Notes: generated from the letters alone by a model not told the origin. 42,156 bases of DNA from DASYXZ01 sp035934315 (GCA_035934315.1 DASYXZ010000296.1:1-42156), one strand, 5' to 3'; positions 8,183 to 17,639 are shown, counted from the first letter of the stretch. Translations and numbers: made by a program.

Positions 8183-9193
8183 CTATTGATTCTTTGGCGG
8201 GGGTTTGGGGCCCGGAACTTGCGGCGCCTTTTCCGTTTCTTCACCCAGCCAGACGCTGGCAATTATCCAATCTCCGTAGGTCTTTTGCAAAACCATATCA
8301 TAGTTTGCGAGTGCCAAGGGATCTTGAAAAATCACATGAGCCAGCGCGCGGTTCTTATCCGGAGAAAAGGTCAGATTATGAATTTCAACCGATACGTCAG
8401 ATTGTGCCGCTGGGGGCCGGGCGGGCGCCGATTTCACGGGCCTCACATTCTTCGCTCCTGGCTTAACGGGCCTGGCCGGGGTATCCGATGGTTCGAGCGC
8501 CGGAATAAAATAAGTTCGAACGGCTCGTTCAATCGAGCTTCCGGCGCTTTGTCCTTCGGGTGAGTCCAAGTACCGCGCCCGTGATTCAATAACCTGAATT
8601 GCGTTGTCCAAATCGTCGTGAATGACGACATCTTTGATTTTTGTTTCGGTTTGCCGAAGAGGGGAAAGCAAGTTCAGGTCTGGACGAATTGTAAGGGCAA
8701 CGATCGCTGCTTCGGTGACCGTTCGGTCCGGTTCCGCATCCGAGCCAGCTAGAGTGTTCAGCAGGATCTGGGTGGACTCAGGCGTCCGAAGCTCACCCAG
8801 CGCCCCGTAAAAAAACCGTCGCAAATCGAGATCGCGGGGATCTTGCACAAGTTTTGAAAGAATAGCCAGGGCGGTGTTGCCTCCGATCAGGGCTAGTGAT
8901 TTCGCGGCGAACTCTGCCGTGCGATCGTCCTTCAAAGCTGCTGCCAGTTGCAGCACGATGCCGGGGCCGGCGGCAAAGGCTGCGTCCTGCAATGCCTGGC
9001 GGGCGGCAGGGTTTGGCGAACTCAAAATGGCATCTAATAATTCCGGCGCCCAGTCACCAGGAATAACAGCATCATCATCTTGTTGCTGTTCTATTGGCGG
9101 GGCCATTGGGGCGGATGGATTTGGCGCCTGGGCATGCGAAAAAACAGGCAGCAGGAGAAAACAGCAAGCAGAGAGCATGAAGTATCGAGTCAT
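8183..9193 (-). CDS. Secreted HEAT-repeat-like protein, unknown role
   Basis: A 336-residue protein. It starts MTRYFMLSACCFLLLP with a Sec signal peptide ending near the H-A-Q-A site, then a Pro/Gln-rich linker, a helical region with HEAT-like spacing (about residues 50-190; repeated A-L-x-D and L-x-L-I-G units), a Pro/Lys-rich linker and a C-terminal beta domain that ends in a VWLGEE stretch and a proline-rich tail. The frame is open to 9316, but the ATG at 9193 has AAGGAAG upstream and a signal peptide directly after it. It lies between a Gph-like phosphatase and selB. The function is not recognised; the architecture suggests a periplasmic scaffold or binding protein. Confidence 0.7.
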   Translation of the reverse strand: MTRYFMLSACCFLLLPVFSHAQAPNPSAPMAPPIEQQQDDDAVIPGDWAPELLDAILSSPNPAARQALQDAAFAAGPGIVLQLAAALKDDRTAEFAAKSLALIGGNTALAILSKLVQDPRDLDLRRFFYGALGELRTPESTQILLNTLAGSDAEPDRTVTEAAIVALTIRPDLNLLSPLRQTETKIKDVVIHDDLDNAIQVIESRARYLDSPEGQSAGSSIERAVRTYFIPALEPSDTPARPVKPGAKNVRPVKSAPARPPAAQSDVSVEIHNLTFSPDKNRALAHVIFQDPLALANYDMVLQKTYGDWIIASVWLGEETEKAPQVPGPKPPPKNQ

Positions 9194-9324
9194 CGTTACG
9201 CGCTTCCTTGCCTTAAATGTTCCCCGCCTTTTCATCAACCTTCCGTTGGATGCCGCGCGATATGACCGGGTTGGAGTCTGGCGGATTGTCTTCGAGCCCT
9301 TCACCTTTCGCGGCATCGTGTTTG

Positions 9325-9999
9325 TTAAAGTTTCCCATTCAATAGCCGCGGCAAATCTCGAAAGTCTCCAATCACCAAGTCCGGGGGCGTTGATTCCAAA
9401 GTGTGCGAGCCGATTCCATAAGTTACTCCACAGGTCAGCACATCGGCGTTGCGACCTGTGAGCACATCCGTGGCAGAATCGCCAATCATCATCGTCTGCA
9501 TTTTTGAGAGCCCCGTGCCATTCATCAATTTCACAATGCCCACGGGGTCCGGCTTTTTCAGGGCAAAGCTGTCGCCCCCATAGATAAAAGAAAAGCAGCC
9601 CGCCATACCCAGTCCGGCAAGAAGGTCCCGGCTGAAACGGACAGGCTTGTTGGTGAGAACCGCAAGCTTCAAGCTTTTTAGTTCTTCTAATGTCTCGCGA
9701 ACACCCGTGTAAGGAACAGTATGGTCCAGCATGTGGAGCCGGTAGTAGGCAAGGAAAAGCGTGACGGCCTTCTGGACGTCTTCAATGGACGCGCCATTTC
9801 CCAGCGCGCGTTCCATCAGGGTGGTCACGCCGTTGCCAACATATGAAGAAATAGTTTTATCCGGAAGAGGCCCCAGCCCCATCTGTGATCGCACGGCGTT
9901 AACACTTAACGTCAAGTCCGTCTCACTATCAACTAAAGTGCCGTCCAAATCAAAAATCAATAATTGAATGTTGCCCAGTATTTCTTTGGAGACGATCAT
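9325..9999 (-). CDS. HAD-superfamily phosphatase, phosphoglycolate phosphatase-like
   Basis: The protein is a class I HAD hydrolase. The nucleophile motif DLDGTLVDS starts at residue 17 (D17/D19), TNKP provides motif II, the motif III lysine is in KKPDP and motif IV is GDSATDVLTG. A helical cap between motifs I and II places it with Gph/PGP enzymes, which remove phosphate from 2-phosphoglycolate. Substrate assignment within this subfamily is unreliable without testing. The frame is open to 10122, but the extra 41 residues are low-complexity and Pro-rich; the ATG at 9999 gives a normal 224-residue length. The N-terminal choice is therefore moderately sure. Confidence 0.85.
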   Translation of the reverse strand: MIVSKEILGNIQLLIFDLDGTLVDSETDLTLSVNAVRSQMGLGPLPDKTISSYVGNGVTTLMERALGNGASIEDVQKAVTLFLAYYRLHMLDHTVPYTGVRETLEELKSLKLAVLTNKPVRFSRDLLAGLGMAGCFSFIYGGDSFALKKPDPVGIVKLMNGTGLSKMQTMMIGDSATDVLTGRNADVLTCGVTYGIGSHTLESTPPDLVIGDFRDLPRLLNGKL

Positions 10000-10324
10000 C
10001 AGTTTGCTTTCGCTTTCTGCTGGACGAGTAAGCGGGTCTGCGCCGGGAATGCGTGTTGGAAATTCAGACGTCCCCTCCATCGCGGGCCGGATATTGACAC
10101 AGGCATCCTCACTTCGCATCAAGAGCCGCCGCCCTTTCCCTGCGATTCTTACAAATCCATTTTAACTTGAAACAACCAGATATCCTACGATGCATATACC
10201 AAGGTTATCGCCTTTCTTAAAGTGTCTCTTTGAACTCCCTTAAAGCTCGACGCTTTCGTGCCTCTGTGGTAATTTGGAAATTCGCAGACAATCTAAGTTA
10301 TCGTCCGGGCGCGCCCCAAAAACT
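10000..10324. other. 325-base gap with no supported gene
   Basis: This stretch lies between two divergent genes. It contains only the weak upstream extension of the phosphatase frame and a short CCTCTGTGG-type motif at about 10260. I see no clear promoter box pair, hairpin or RNA. Confidence 0.6.
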
Positions 10325-11662
10325 ATGGCTGAAATAATTCCCTTTCGAGCTCTTCACTATAATCCTCAAAAGATCGCGAGACTTAAAGAGGTAGTTACAC
10401 AACCGTATGACAAAATCACTGCGGAAATGCAGGCGCGCTACTATGGGCTGAACCCATACAACGCGGTGCGAATCATCCGCGGGCATGAAAATCCGGGCGA
10501 CGCGCCGAATGATAATGTCTACACTCGCGCCACCGCTTATTTCCATGAGTGGATTGAAAACCAGGTTCTGGTTTCCGCGCCGGAACCCGCCATCTATCCT
10601 TACCACCAGGAATATAACGTCCTTGGACAAGACGAAAAGAGGAAAGTGCGCCAGGGATTCATCGCCTTGTGCAAGCTGGAAGATTACGAAGCCCGGGTGG
10701 TTCACCGCCATGAGGAAACGCTTTCCGGCCCCAAGGCGGATCGTCTGGAGTTGCTCAAGGCGACCCGCGCTCACTTTGGGCAGATCTTTATGCTCTACAG
10801 CGACCCGACGGGAGACATTGAGGCTGCGCTTGCTGAGCAGACGAAAGGTAAACCATGGGAGGGTGTTATAGACGAATACTCGACCACCCACTCGGTCTGG
10901 CGGGTTGCCGAGCCTCGCATCGTCGAGCAAGTTGTCAAAGCCATGCAGCCGCAGAAACTCGTGATCGCCGACGGCCACCATCGTTATGAGACAGCCCTGG
11001 CGTTTCGCAATTACTGCCGCGCGCAGGGAGAAGAGGCCGCGCGCGCCAGGTACGTGATGATGACCTTTATTCGCGTGCAGACTGACGGCTTGACGATTCT
11101 GCCCACTCATCGCGTCCTGCACAGTCTACCCGGTTTCCGATGGGGTAAATTTATTGGTGACGCCCAGGAATTCTTCGATTGGCAGGAGGTCCATGTGCGG
11201 GGCACGCCCCAGGAGCGGGGAAAGCAATTCCTCCAAAGACTGTTCCTGGCGGGCCGTGCGCGACCGACATTCGGGGTGTTTGCCGGGTCTGAAACACAGG
11301 GCTTGCTCTCCTTACGAAGAGACATTAGTTTTTCACATTTGCTCCCGGATTTACCGGCCACCCTCAGCGCTCTTGACGTGGTGATTCTCCACCGAATCCT
11401 CCTGGAAGGCGTCCTCGGCGTCGATCGCCAGTCTGTTCGGGAAGAAAAAAACCTGCGCTATGTGAGAGAGTATGAATCGGCTGTGGGCATGACGGAGAAG
11501 GGCGACGCCCAATTGTGCTTCTTGATGAACCCCACACCCGTCCGCGCCATGTGGGACAACGCTCTTGCCGGGCACGTTCTTCCCCAGAAATCCACTGATT
11601 TCTATCCCAAATTGCTTTCGGGGCTTACCGTCTACTGGCTGGATAACCCGGGGGGATTTTAG
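10325..11662 (+). CDS. DUF1015 family protein
   Basis: A 445-residue DUF1015 protein. The N-terminus MAEIIPFRALHYNP and the segment QPYDKITAEMQ are typical of the family, as is the internal IADGHHRYETAL, a conserved motif with two histidines that suggests a metal or phosphate site. The biochemical role of DUF1015 is not established. The ATG at 10325 is chosen over the frame's upstream extension because the family begins at MAEI. It ends 22 bases before the convergent STAS gene. Confidence 0.9.
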   Translation: MAEIIPFRALHYNPQKIARLKEVVTQPYDKITAEMQARYYGLNPYNAVRIIRGHENPGDAPNDNVYTRATAYFHEWIENQVLVSAPEPAIYPYHQEYNVLGQDEKRKVRQGFIALCKLEDYEARVVHRHEETLSGPKADRLELLKATRAHFGQIFMLYSDPTGDIEAALAEQTKGKPWEGVIDEYSTTHSVWRVAEPRIVEQVVKAMQPQKLVIADGHHRYETALAFRNYCRAQGEEAARARYVMMTFIRVQTDGLTILPTHRVLHSLPGFRWGKFIGDAQEFFDWQEVHVRGTPQERGKQFLQRLFLAGRARPTFGVFAGSETQGLLSLRRDISFSHLLPDLPATLSALDVVILHRILLEGVLGVDRQSVREEKNLRYVREYESAVGMTEKGDAQLCFLMNPTPVRAMWDNALAGHVLPQKSTDFYPKLLSGLTVYWLDNPGGF

Positions 11663-11683
11663 AATGGCCGGCGCGGCGGGGAA

Positions 11684-12037
11684 TCAGGATGACGGACCGA
11701 AGGATTTTACCGCTTCATCGACAGTATTATATACTTCAAATACTGTAACTAATTTAGTAATATTTAGTTGTTCGTGAAATTTTTTAGTGAGGTTGGCCAG
11801 CTTGATGGTGGCGCCTTCGTTGCGGGCGGAGGTATAGCCCGCCACCAGTGTCCCCAGGCCTGCGCTGTCGATATAACCGACGTTCGCCAGGTCCAGGACC
11901 AGGTGATTTTTGCCCCGGCTCAGGACCTCCTTCAGCGTGGTCCGGAGCTGCTGGCTTGCATCACCCAACGTCACGCGACCCGACAATTCAAGAATTGTAA
12001 TGCCGCTCAAATCTTTTTCCACAATTTCCAAGGCCAT
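11684..12037 (-). CDS. STAS-domain anti-sigma factor antagonist
   Basis: A 117-residue single STAS domain, as in SpoIIAA/RsbV proteins that bind anti-sigma kinases and release a sigma factor. The phosphorylatable serine lies in VGYIDSAGLGTLVAGY, the conserved loop that starts helix 2. The ATG at 12037 is fixed by GAGGAGG a few bases upstream. No RsbW-type kinase or PP2C phosphatase lies nearby, so the partner must be elsewhere. It is the last gene of a minus-strand run beginning at the aminotransferase; a 153-base gap separates it from the zinc ribbon gene, so it may have its own promoter. Confidence 0.9.
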   Translation of the reverse strand: MALEIVEKDLSGITILELSGRVTLGDASQQLRTTLKEVLSRGKNHLVLDLANVGYIDSAGLGTLVAGYTSARNEGATIKLANLTKKFHEQLNITKLVTVFEVYNTVDEAVKSFGPSS

Positions 12038-12190
12038 CAACTGCCTCCTCACTTCAGCCGAGCCTGGGGCTCATCCGCCCCACCACTCCAAATCTATTCC
12101 CCGAATCACTGCACTCTATAATGCCCTTCGCAAAATGTAAATCGGCAGGCAAGAGGGTTACCTGAATCAAACCTCGCCTGGCCGGAAGGG

Positions 12191-12346
12191 TTACTCAAAC
12201 TCCGAGCAGGACATAAAGTAAGCGCAGCGAGGGCAGATCATTTTGCAGTGCCGTGACTGGAGCTTGGATGAACACACCGGACAAAACTGAATGGGCAACT
12301 CTTCCGCCGGAGCTTTCACGATCACTTCGTGCGGCTCTTCGCTCAT
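12191..12346 (-). CDS. 51-residue zinc-ribbon protein
   Basis: A short protein with two Cys pairs, C-P-V-C and C-P-R-C, about 17 residues apart, plus an extra CK pair and C-S before the end, typical of a small zinc ribbon. Its acidic N-terminus has no signal peptide. The ATG at 12346 has AGGAGG just upstream, which supports a real gene. It lies 11 bases downstream of the NicO transporter on the same strand, so it is probably cotranslated with it. The function is unknown; metal buffering or a regulatory contact with the transporter is a guess from context. Confidence 0.7.
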   Translation of the reverse strand: MSEEPHEVIVKAPAEELPIQFCPVCSSKLQSRHCKMICPRCAYFMSCSEFE

Positions 12347-12357
12347 GAGAAATCCTC

Positions 12358-13098
12358 CTAATGAAAGTACGCCTGCAGAAAACCGACTTGCCATGCCCAG
12401 AATATTCCGAAGCCCAGGCTGAAGGATCCCGCCAGCACCCGAACCGCGCGCTCCACCAGAGTCCAGCGTCCCGCCGCCAGGGCAATGGGAACGCTCATAA
12501 GCACACTCATGGCCATCATGCCACCGATGGTGCCCACTCCAAAAATCAGGATGGTTCCAAAAGCCAGGAGCACGGAGGGAATGGCGCCCACCACAACCAG
12601 CAAAACGGCGGCCGTCCCTGCCAAGCCATGAACCACGCCGACGACAAAGGGCCTTTTTCCGAATCGTAAAGTGTGATGCTGATGTTCGTGACCGCGCTCG
12701 CCCAGGTGGAAGTGCAAGTGAGAATGTGTCGTGCCGTCGTGGGAGTGGGTATGGACGTGCAGGGTCTCCGATTTCCTCACTTGGAGCAGAACTCTAATCC
12801 CCAGGAAGATTAGCATGCAACCCACCGTAAATTCCATGAACTGTGACAAGCGCGGATTGACCGCCAAACGAAAGGCCACGATTGCGAACCCAAAAACAAA
12901 CAGCGCCGCGGTGTGTCCCATGCCCCAATAAACTCCCACCAGGGACGACCGCAGGAGATTTTTCTCTTCGCTCACGAACGTGGACACGGCGGCCACGTGG
13001 TCGGGATCGAGCGCGTGCCTCAGGCCCAGTACGAAACCCAGGGTCAACGTCGCCCAAATGGGAAAATTGCCGGGAATGCCAATATCTGCCAGGTTCAA
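12358..13098 (-). CDS. NicO/UreH-family nickel-cobalt transporter
   Basis: A 246-residue inner-membrane protein with about six transmembrane segments. The signature HALDPDH at residues 28-34 is the HX4DH metal motif of Ni/Co permeases. A histidine-rich cytoplasmic or periplasmic loop (residues 114-142) has many His residues in HTHSHD-type order, probably a metal-capture loop. The start is TTG at 13098 with AAGGAA six bases upstream. It follows the aminotransferase by nine bases and precedes the zinc ribbon, so the three form an operon-like run. The substrate (Ni, Co or another divalent cation) cannot be settled from sequence. Confidence 0.85.
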   Translation of the reverse strand: MNLADIGIPGNFPIWATLTLGFVLGLRHALDPDHVAAVSTFVSEEKNLLRSSLVGVYWGMGHTAALFVFGFAIVAFRLAVNPRLSQFMEFTVGCMLIFLGIRVLLQVRKSETLHVHTHSHDGTTHSHLHFHLGERGHEHQHHTLRFGKRPFVVGVVHGLAGTAAVLLVVVGAIPSVLLAFGTILIFGVGTIGGMMAMSVLMSVPIALAAGRWTLVERAVRVLAGSFSLGFGIFWAWQVGFLQAYFH

Positions 13099-13107
13099 GT
13101 CAGTTCC

Positions 13108-14331
13108 TTAGTTCTTGTGATCGCGCAAAAAACCCGAGATGCTTTCATAGGCGCGTTCCAGCGTCACCTCATCCGGAAGAAAGACAATGCGGAAGTGTCG
13201 CGTTCCAGCGGCCTGTCCAAAGCCACTGCCGTGAACCACGAGCACATGCTTTTCCCTCAACAACTCACGGACAAATTCCTCATCGCCGCGCGTAATATCC
13301 ACCTTGGGAAATGCGTAGAATGCGCCGCGAGGCTTCACGCAACTCAGTTGAGGTGTGGCTTCACACCATTTCATCGTGAGGTCGCGACGGGCGCGGAGCT
13401 TGCGCACCGCTTCCGCCAGGTGGTCCTGAGGCCCTTCAAGCGCGGCGCGCACGGCAAACTGCTCCGGACAATTGGCGGAAAGTCGCGCTCGCAGCAGCTT
13501 GTGAATGCCGTCGATGTAAGGCCTGACGGCCGTCGGATCACCGCTGACCACGGCCCATCCCACCCGCCAACCGGGGACGAGGTAACTCTTTGAAAGGCCA
13601 TTGAAGGTTACCACCGGCACATCCGGAGCCAGAGCCGCAATGGAAATATGAGGGTCGCCGTCCAAAACAAGCTTGTCGTAGATTTCGTCCGCGAAAATCA
13701 CCAGGTTGTGCCGCCGCGCGAGTTCCGCAATCGCTTCCAGCTTTTGCCGCGAATAGACGGCCCCGGTGGGATTGTTGGGATTGATTACGACAATAGCGCG
13801 AGTTCCATTATCGATCCGCCGCTCGAGATGCTCCAGGTCAGGTTCCCATTCCAAACTTTCATCGAGCGCGTAAGAGTTCGGATGAATTCCCAGTTTCGCC
13901 AGAACCGCGGAATAGAGCGGGTACTCGGGGCTGGGTGTCACGATATTTTCGCCAGAATTCACAAGCGCCGTCAGGCAAATGTCCACCGCCTCACTCACGC
14001 CCTGGGTAATAAAAACACTTTGAATATTGCGAATGCCCTTGCGCTCCGCCTCGGAGCGAATCGCTCCCAGAGCATCATCGATGCCGAGGGATGGAGCGTA
14101 GCCGTTTTTGCCGTCACGCATGGCTTTGGCAACGGCTTCAATCAGGTGGGGCGGAGTCTGGAAATCAAATTTAAGAGGGTCGCCAATATTGAGCGGTAAA
14201 ATTTCCTTTCCCTCTCGCACAAGTTTTTCAGCCACCACGGCAAGGTCCCGGATGGCGTAACGAACCTGTTCCAGGCGGGTGGCGGCAGGTATTTCGTGAA
14301 GCTGTTTGATCTCTTGGGTCATCGGCCTCAT
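13108..14331 (-). CDS. Class I/II aminotransferase, alanine-aminotransferase-like
   Basis: A PLP-dependent fold-type I aminotransferase of 407 residues. The PLP lysine lies in FNGLSKSYLVPGWRVGW (about residue 248), the N-P-N-N-P-T-G motif and the A-D-E-I-Y-D Asp that contacts PLP are upstream. Length and motif spacing resemble the AlaA/AlaC group, which makes alanine from pyruvate and glutamate; substrate is inferred. ATG codons exist at 14331 and 14322 and neither has a strong ribosome site. It is the first gene of the minus-strand run leading into the NicO transporter nine bases further on. Confidence 0.9.
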   Translation of the reverse strand: MRPMTQEIKQLHEIPAATRLEQVRYAIRDLAVVAEKLVREGKEILPLNIGDPLKFDFQTPPHLIEAVAKAMRDGKNGYAPSLGIDDALGAIRSEAERKGIRNIQSVFITQGVSEAVDICLTALVNSGENIVTPSPEYPLYSAVLAKLGIHPNSYALDESLEWEPDLEHLERRIDNGTRAIVVINPNNPTGAVYSRQKLEAIAELARRHNLVIFADEIYDKLVLDGDPHISIAALAPDVPVVTFNGLSKSYLVPGWRVGWAVVSGDPTAVRPYIDGIHKLLRARLSANCPEQFAVRAALEGPQDHLAEAVRKLRARRDLTMKWCEATPQLSCVKPRGAFYAFPKVDITRGDEEFVRELLREKHVLVVHGSGFGQAAGTRHFRIVFLPDEVTLERAYESISGFLRDHKN

Positions 14332-14567
14332 TGATTTGTAACAGAAAGCGCAGGCAGGGTCAATTCAAGCGCACTTCATGACGGCGACATGCTTCGCAGC
14401 CGTCTAATCGGTGATGAAGACACTCCCTAGTTGCGTGCATTCTGCTTTGTCATAAGCGGATTCTTGCTGCGTTTGTTTCTCAATTCTATCAATTCGAAAA
14501 ACTCTAATCTTAGCAGTGTGAAACACCGGCGCGAGCACTTCGCGATTCCAAACTGTCGTTAATGGAT

Positions 14568-16124
14568 CTACTTCTTTTTGAAGGCGCCTGCGATTCCCTG
14601 GAATAAGTTCGAGGGGCTTTGCTTTTGTGATGAGTTGGCGCCAGGCGCAAGCTTTCCCCCAAGTAGATTGTTCATCTGCCCGGCGCCCGCGGACTTTAAA
14701 ATAAATTTGGGGACCGAAAGATTTCCACCGATGCCGAAGGGAAGGATCATTTTCCCGTTGGAAACCGTAGCGCCCGACATGCCGGCAATCAGAGTGCCGA
14801 GTTGGTTGGTTCCAGACCCAGCCAGAATACTGGCCACGCCCTGGTAATCCAGACTGCCTTTTCCCAGGAGAGTCATGCTGCCGGAGGCGACCGCACTCAC
14901 GCCATTGCCCACTACATTAATCCTTCTGCTGGTAATTCTGTTTTTCGCGATATTCAAGTCAGCGGCAATGGAAGAAAACGAGCCGGGATCACCCTTCGTG
15001 GCGCCCAGGTTGCTCAGTTTGGCCAACTGCAGCAGATTCTTATTCAACTGGAGTTTTGGTAGGCTCCCGTCCCGAACGCTCAAATTACCCGTCCCATGCA
15101 TGCCGGCGAGCGGATCGGGCGAACGCGTTACCTCTCCGTCAAGGAGCATGTCGCCTTGCATTTTCCCGGTCATATAACCCCGGGCGCTCGGAATTTCAGC
15201 CAGGAATTTTGCAACATCCACACCCATCAACTGTGCTTTAAGTTTGTAGCGCGGGTTAAGGTCGGCGAAATTAAAATTGACGTCGCCTTTCGCATGACCT
15301 CCATAAAGGTCAAATCCCAAGTCGTCGAAAAAGACCTCCTTGGGAAAAAGTCGCACGTTGGATTTCACTGAAGTGGCCTGAAAAGTTTGGAAACGAAGTG
15401 CGTCCGCGTGAATCATCCCATGCGCCGCGGGTTGATCTCCGGGCGAAGCCGCATAGGCGACAAGAGGACCCCACCACGGGGCGCGGGTCATTTGAATATT
15501 CTGCCCTGGCGCCAGGGATTTGGAAAGCGAGGCGCCGAAGGCGTTAAGATCGACGTCATCGAGCTCGCTGGAAAACCCTTGTGCACTGAAAAATGGGGCC
15601 TCCGGTTTTCCGGAGGGGGAAAGTTTTGCCGCGGACAATTGTCCCTTGACGACCGTCACCTTTGAAATAACCCCGAGCGAAAACGACGAGCTGGTGGCGA
15701 AAGAAACCTTTTGAGCGGGTTTGGAGCGGTCGTGAGTCTCAAAGTTCCATTCGCCGCGAGGCGTCTGGAGAAAGCTGATCTCCGGCTCGTCGAGTTCGAG
15801 TGACGTGATAACAATTTGCCGATTCCATAACGCTTGCGCATTCACCACGGCATCGATGCGCTTGGCCCTGATGAAATAGCCACGAGGATATCCCTCGGGA
15901 TTGGCCAGCGCAAAGTCGTCCACGCGAATGGCAACGGTGGGGAAAAAGGACAGAGTCAGCCGCCCGATTTCCGCAGTCTTTCCCGTCTCGGCCCGAATCC
16001 GCGCGATAACATCCGGCCGGTAGCGATCCACGTCAATGAGCCTGGGGACAATAATCACTGCGGCCAGGGCAAAGAGTACAAATAAAATGAGAATGCCGAT
16101 GATAATTTTTTTGGCTTTGGACAT
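14568..16124 (-). CDS. AsmA-family protein
   Basis: A 518-residue protein. It has a basic N-terminus followed by one membrane helix (IIIGILILFVLFALAAVIIV, residues about 7-26), then the AsmA start region RLIDVDRYRPDVIARI, and a long beta-rich periplasmic body that ends in a basic F-K-K-K tail. AsmA proteins are thought to help assemble the outer membrane or transport lipids between membranes; the role here is inferred from family. The C-terminal repeat region resembles AsmA_2. The gene stands alone, with 236 bases of gap after the divergent aminotransferase gene. Confidence 0.85.
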   Translation of the reverse strand: MSKAKKIIIGILILFVLFALAAVIIVPRLIDVDRYRPDVIARIRAETGKTAEIGRLTLSFFPTVAIRVDDFALANPEGYPRGYFIRAKRIDAVVNAQALWNRQIVITSLELDEPEISFLQTPRGEWNFETHDRSKPAQKVSFATSSSFSLGVISKVTVVKGQLSAAKLSPSGKPEAPFFSAQGFSSELDDVDLNAFGASLSKSLAPGQNIQMTRAPWWGPLVAYAASPGDQPAAHGMIHADALRFQTFQATSVKSNVRLFPKEVFFDDLGFDLYGGHAKGDVNFNFADLNPRYKLKAQLMGVDVAKFLAEIPSARGYMTGKMQGDMLLDGEVTRSPDPLAGMHGTGNLSVRDGSLPKLQLNKNLLQLAKLSNLGATKGDPGSFSSIAADLNIAKNRITSRRINVVGNGVSAVASGSMTLLGKGSLDYQGVASILAGSGTNQLGTLIAGMSGATVSNGKMILPFGIGGNLSVPKFILKSAGAGQMNNLLGGKLAPGANSSQKQSPSNLFQGIAGAFKKK

Positions 16125-16261
16125 GCAATGCCTTCTAATTGCTTCTTGTGAATCAGCGTTACTTACCTATCGACTGTGACAGAGAATAGCATGTCGCTAC
16201 GGTCGGTTTGCGACCACCAATAATTCTACACCGCTGCTTGTCCAGTGGGTCATCCCTTTTC

Positions 16262-16981
16262 TTATTTTACCGCTGATGGCTTTGTTCGCACGAGCTTGGC
16301 GCTGTAATAGTCAAAAAATGGCTTTTGGGGTGGCGCCCCTTGCACCGTCTCGGTCAACTCGTCCGTGTTGATTCGCGTCATGATTCGGCGGAAGAGCCAT
16401 CCGGGTGGAGCTTGATCGCCGCCATCGGGATTAAAATGAATTTCAGCGTCCTCCACCGTCACACGATACCGCGTGACGAACCCGGTGGAAGAAAAAGCAC
16501 GCAGGATAAAACCCGCCCCAGGACGGGAGACGGTTAAAACTCCCATCCAGGTTTCGCTGGCCGCTGGAATGGTTCGGGTGGCGGGCAGTGAAATCATTTC
16601 ACGTAAAATCATCACCCGCTTATCCAGGTCATAGGTGGCGCTCAGATGGATTTCACCCTGCAGGTCGCGCTCCGTGGTCTTTCCTGACCAATCACCGATC
16701 AGCCATTCAACCTGCGAAAAATCCGGCGGCGGCGGCAGTTGTATCGTATAAGTTGTCGGCGGCTTCTCTTTCCCCTGGAGCGGCGTCCCGGATCCGCAGA
16801 GAGCGGCGATCGAGCAGCAAGCAGCGAAAATAACAACGACGGGGCCTGCACCTCGGGATTCCGTTCGCTGCCCCGCCACAAAGGTTCGCCGGTTCCGATG
16901 GCGTCTCAATTTTTTTGTTGCTGTTTCAACCATTGCCCGCAAACTCCGGATGATTGCGACGAGAGGAGAGGAGGCGGCCAT
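16262..16981 (-). CDS. Exported lipocalin-like (DUF1579-like) protein
   Basis: A 239-residue protein with a basic N-terminus, a hydrophobic segment (PVVVIFAACCSIAALCG, about residues 45-62) and a beta-rich domain from about 75 onward. The sequence VEWLIGDWSGKT resembles the calycin/lipocalin-like opening motif of DUF1579 and similar heme- or lipid-binding barrels. The C-terminus reads FFDYYSAKLVRTK. An internal ATG at 16933 is another start that keeps the membrane segment. The domain call is tentative; substrate and location beyond export are unknown. Confidence 0.55.
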   Translation of the reverse strand: MAASSPLVAIIRSLRAMVETATKKLRRHRNRRTFVAGQRTESRGAGPVVVIFAACCSIAALCGSGTPLQGKEKPPTTYTIQLPPPPDFSQVEWLIGDWSGKTTERDLQGEIHLSATYDLDKRVMILREMISLPATRTIPAASETWMGVLTVSRPGAGFILRAFSSTGFVTRYRVTVEDAEIHFNPDGGDQAPPGWLFRRIMTRINTDELTETVQGAPPQKPFFDYYSAKLVRTKPSAVK

Positions 16982-17177
16982 CCACCATCCTATCCCTAAA
17001 GAGAATTATAACGGAATCCGCTTGCAAGAGTAAGCGCGAGGTGTCTCACCTGTCCATAAAGTAATTATACAACGGGGAGGAATCCGAACGACGTCGCGCC
17101 ATCTCTCACCATGATTCCGCAGGCGGGGTTTCCATACCAGAGATTCGGTGATACCCTTTGAGAAAAAAGCAGGAGCT

Positions 17178-17603
17178 TTAATGGCCGGCCCGCAGGTCGT
17201 TCATTATTTTGGCCAGGAGCTTCAGCATGTCGGAGGTGGTGACGATCCCCACCAGTTTGCCATCTTCGACCACGGGTAGGCAGCCAAACCTTTTGGTGGA
17301 GAAAATATCCGCGGCGTCGGCAACATCCTGGTCAGGCTTCAGGGTCATTGGGTCGCGCGTCATCACCTTGCTGAGAAGGGTGCTTTCCAATAAATGATTG
17401 TATTGCTCTGAGCTCACGCCACTCAGCAGCCCGGGCGTAAATCGCTTTACATCACGTTCCGTGAGAACCCCGACGAGATTTGTGTCGCGCAGCACAGGGA
17501 GGTGCCGGAGAGACGAGCGGGCGAAAATCATCGCCGCGTCAAACATAGTCTCAGTCTCTTGCACCGTGGTCACTTCAGTGGTCATGATTTCGCGAACCAA
17601 CAT
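17178..17603 (-). CDS. CBS-domain pair protein
   Basis: A 141-residue protein made of two CBS domains (about residues 1-60 and 75-140), with the usual V-R-E-I-M-T / L-S-K-V-M-T openings and the L-V-G-V-L-T-E-R-D-V and L-V-G-I-V-T-T-S-D endings. CBS pairs (Bateman modules) bind adenosyl ligands and act as energy sensors. No catalytic domain is fused, so it is a stand-alone regulator with an unknown partner. The ATG at 17603 has an AGGGG site upstream. A 7-bp stem hairpin sits just before the ribosome site. Confidence 0.9.
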   Translation of the reverse strand: MLVREIMTTEVTTVQETETMFDAAMIFARSSLRHLPVLRDTNLVGVLTERDVKRFTPGLLSGVSSEQYNHLLESTLLSKVMTRDPMTLKPDQDVADAADIFSTKRFGCLPVVEDGKLVGIVTTSDMLKLLAKIMNDLRAGH

Positions 17604-17620
17604 AGTGCAACCCCTTTTTC

Positions 17621-17639
17621 GAAAGCCGCCCCGGCTTTC
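17621..17639. promoter_or_regulatory. Hairpin upstream of the CBS gene
   Basis: GAAAGCC and GGCTTTC form a 7-bp stem with a five-base loop, about 18 bases upstream of the CBS start on the minus strand. It lies between PilZ and CBS, which read the same way. No T run follows on the minus strand, so a role in messenger stability or attenuation is only possible. Confidence 0.35.

Noticed and set aside
13648..14199. Plus-strand frame of 183 codons opposite the aminotransferase
   Set aside because: It lies within the conserved catalytic domain of the aminotransferase and has no recognisable protein motif.
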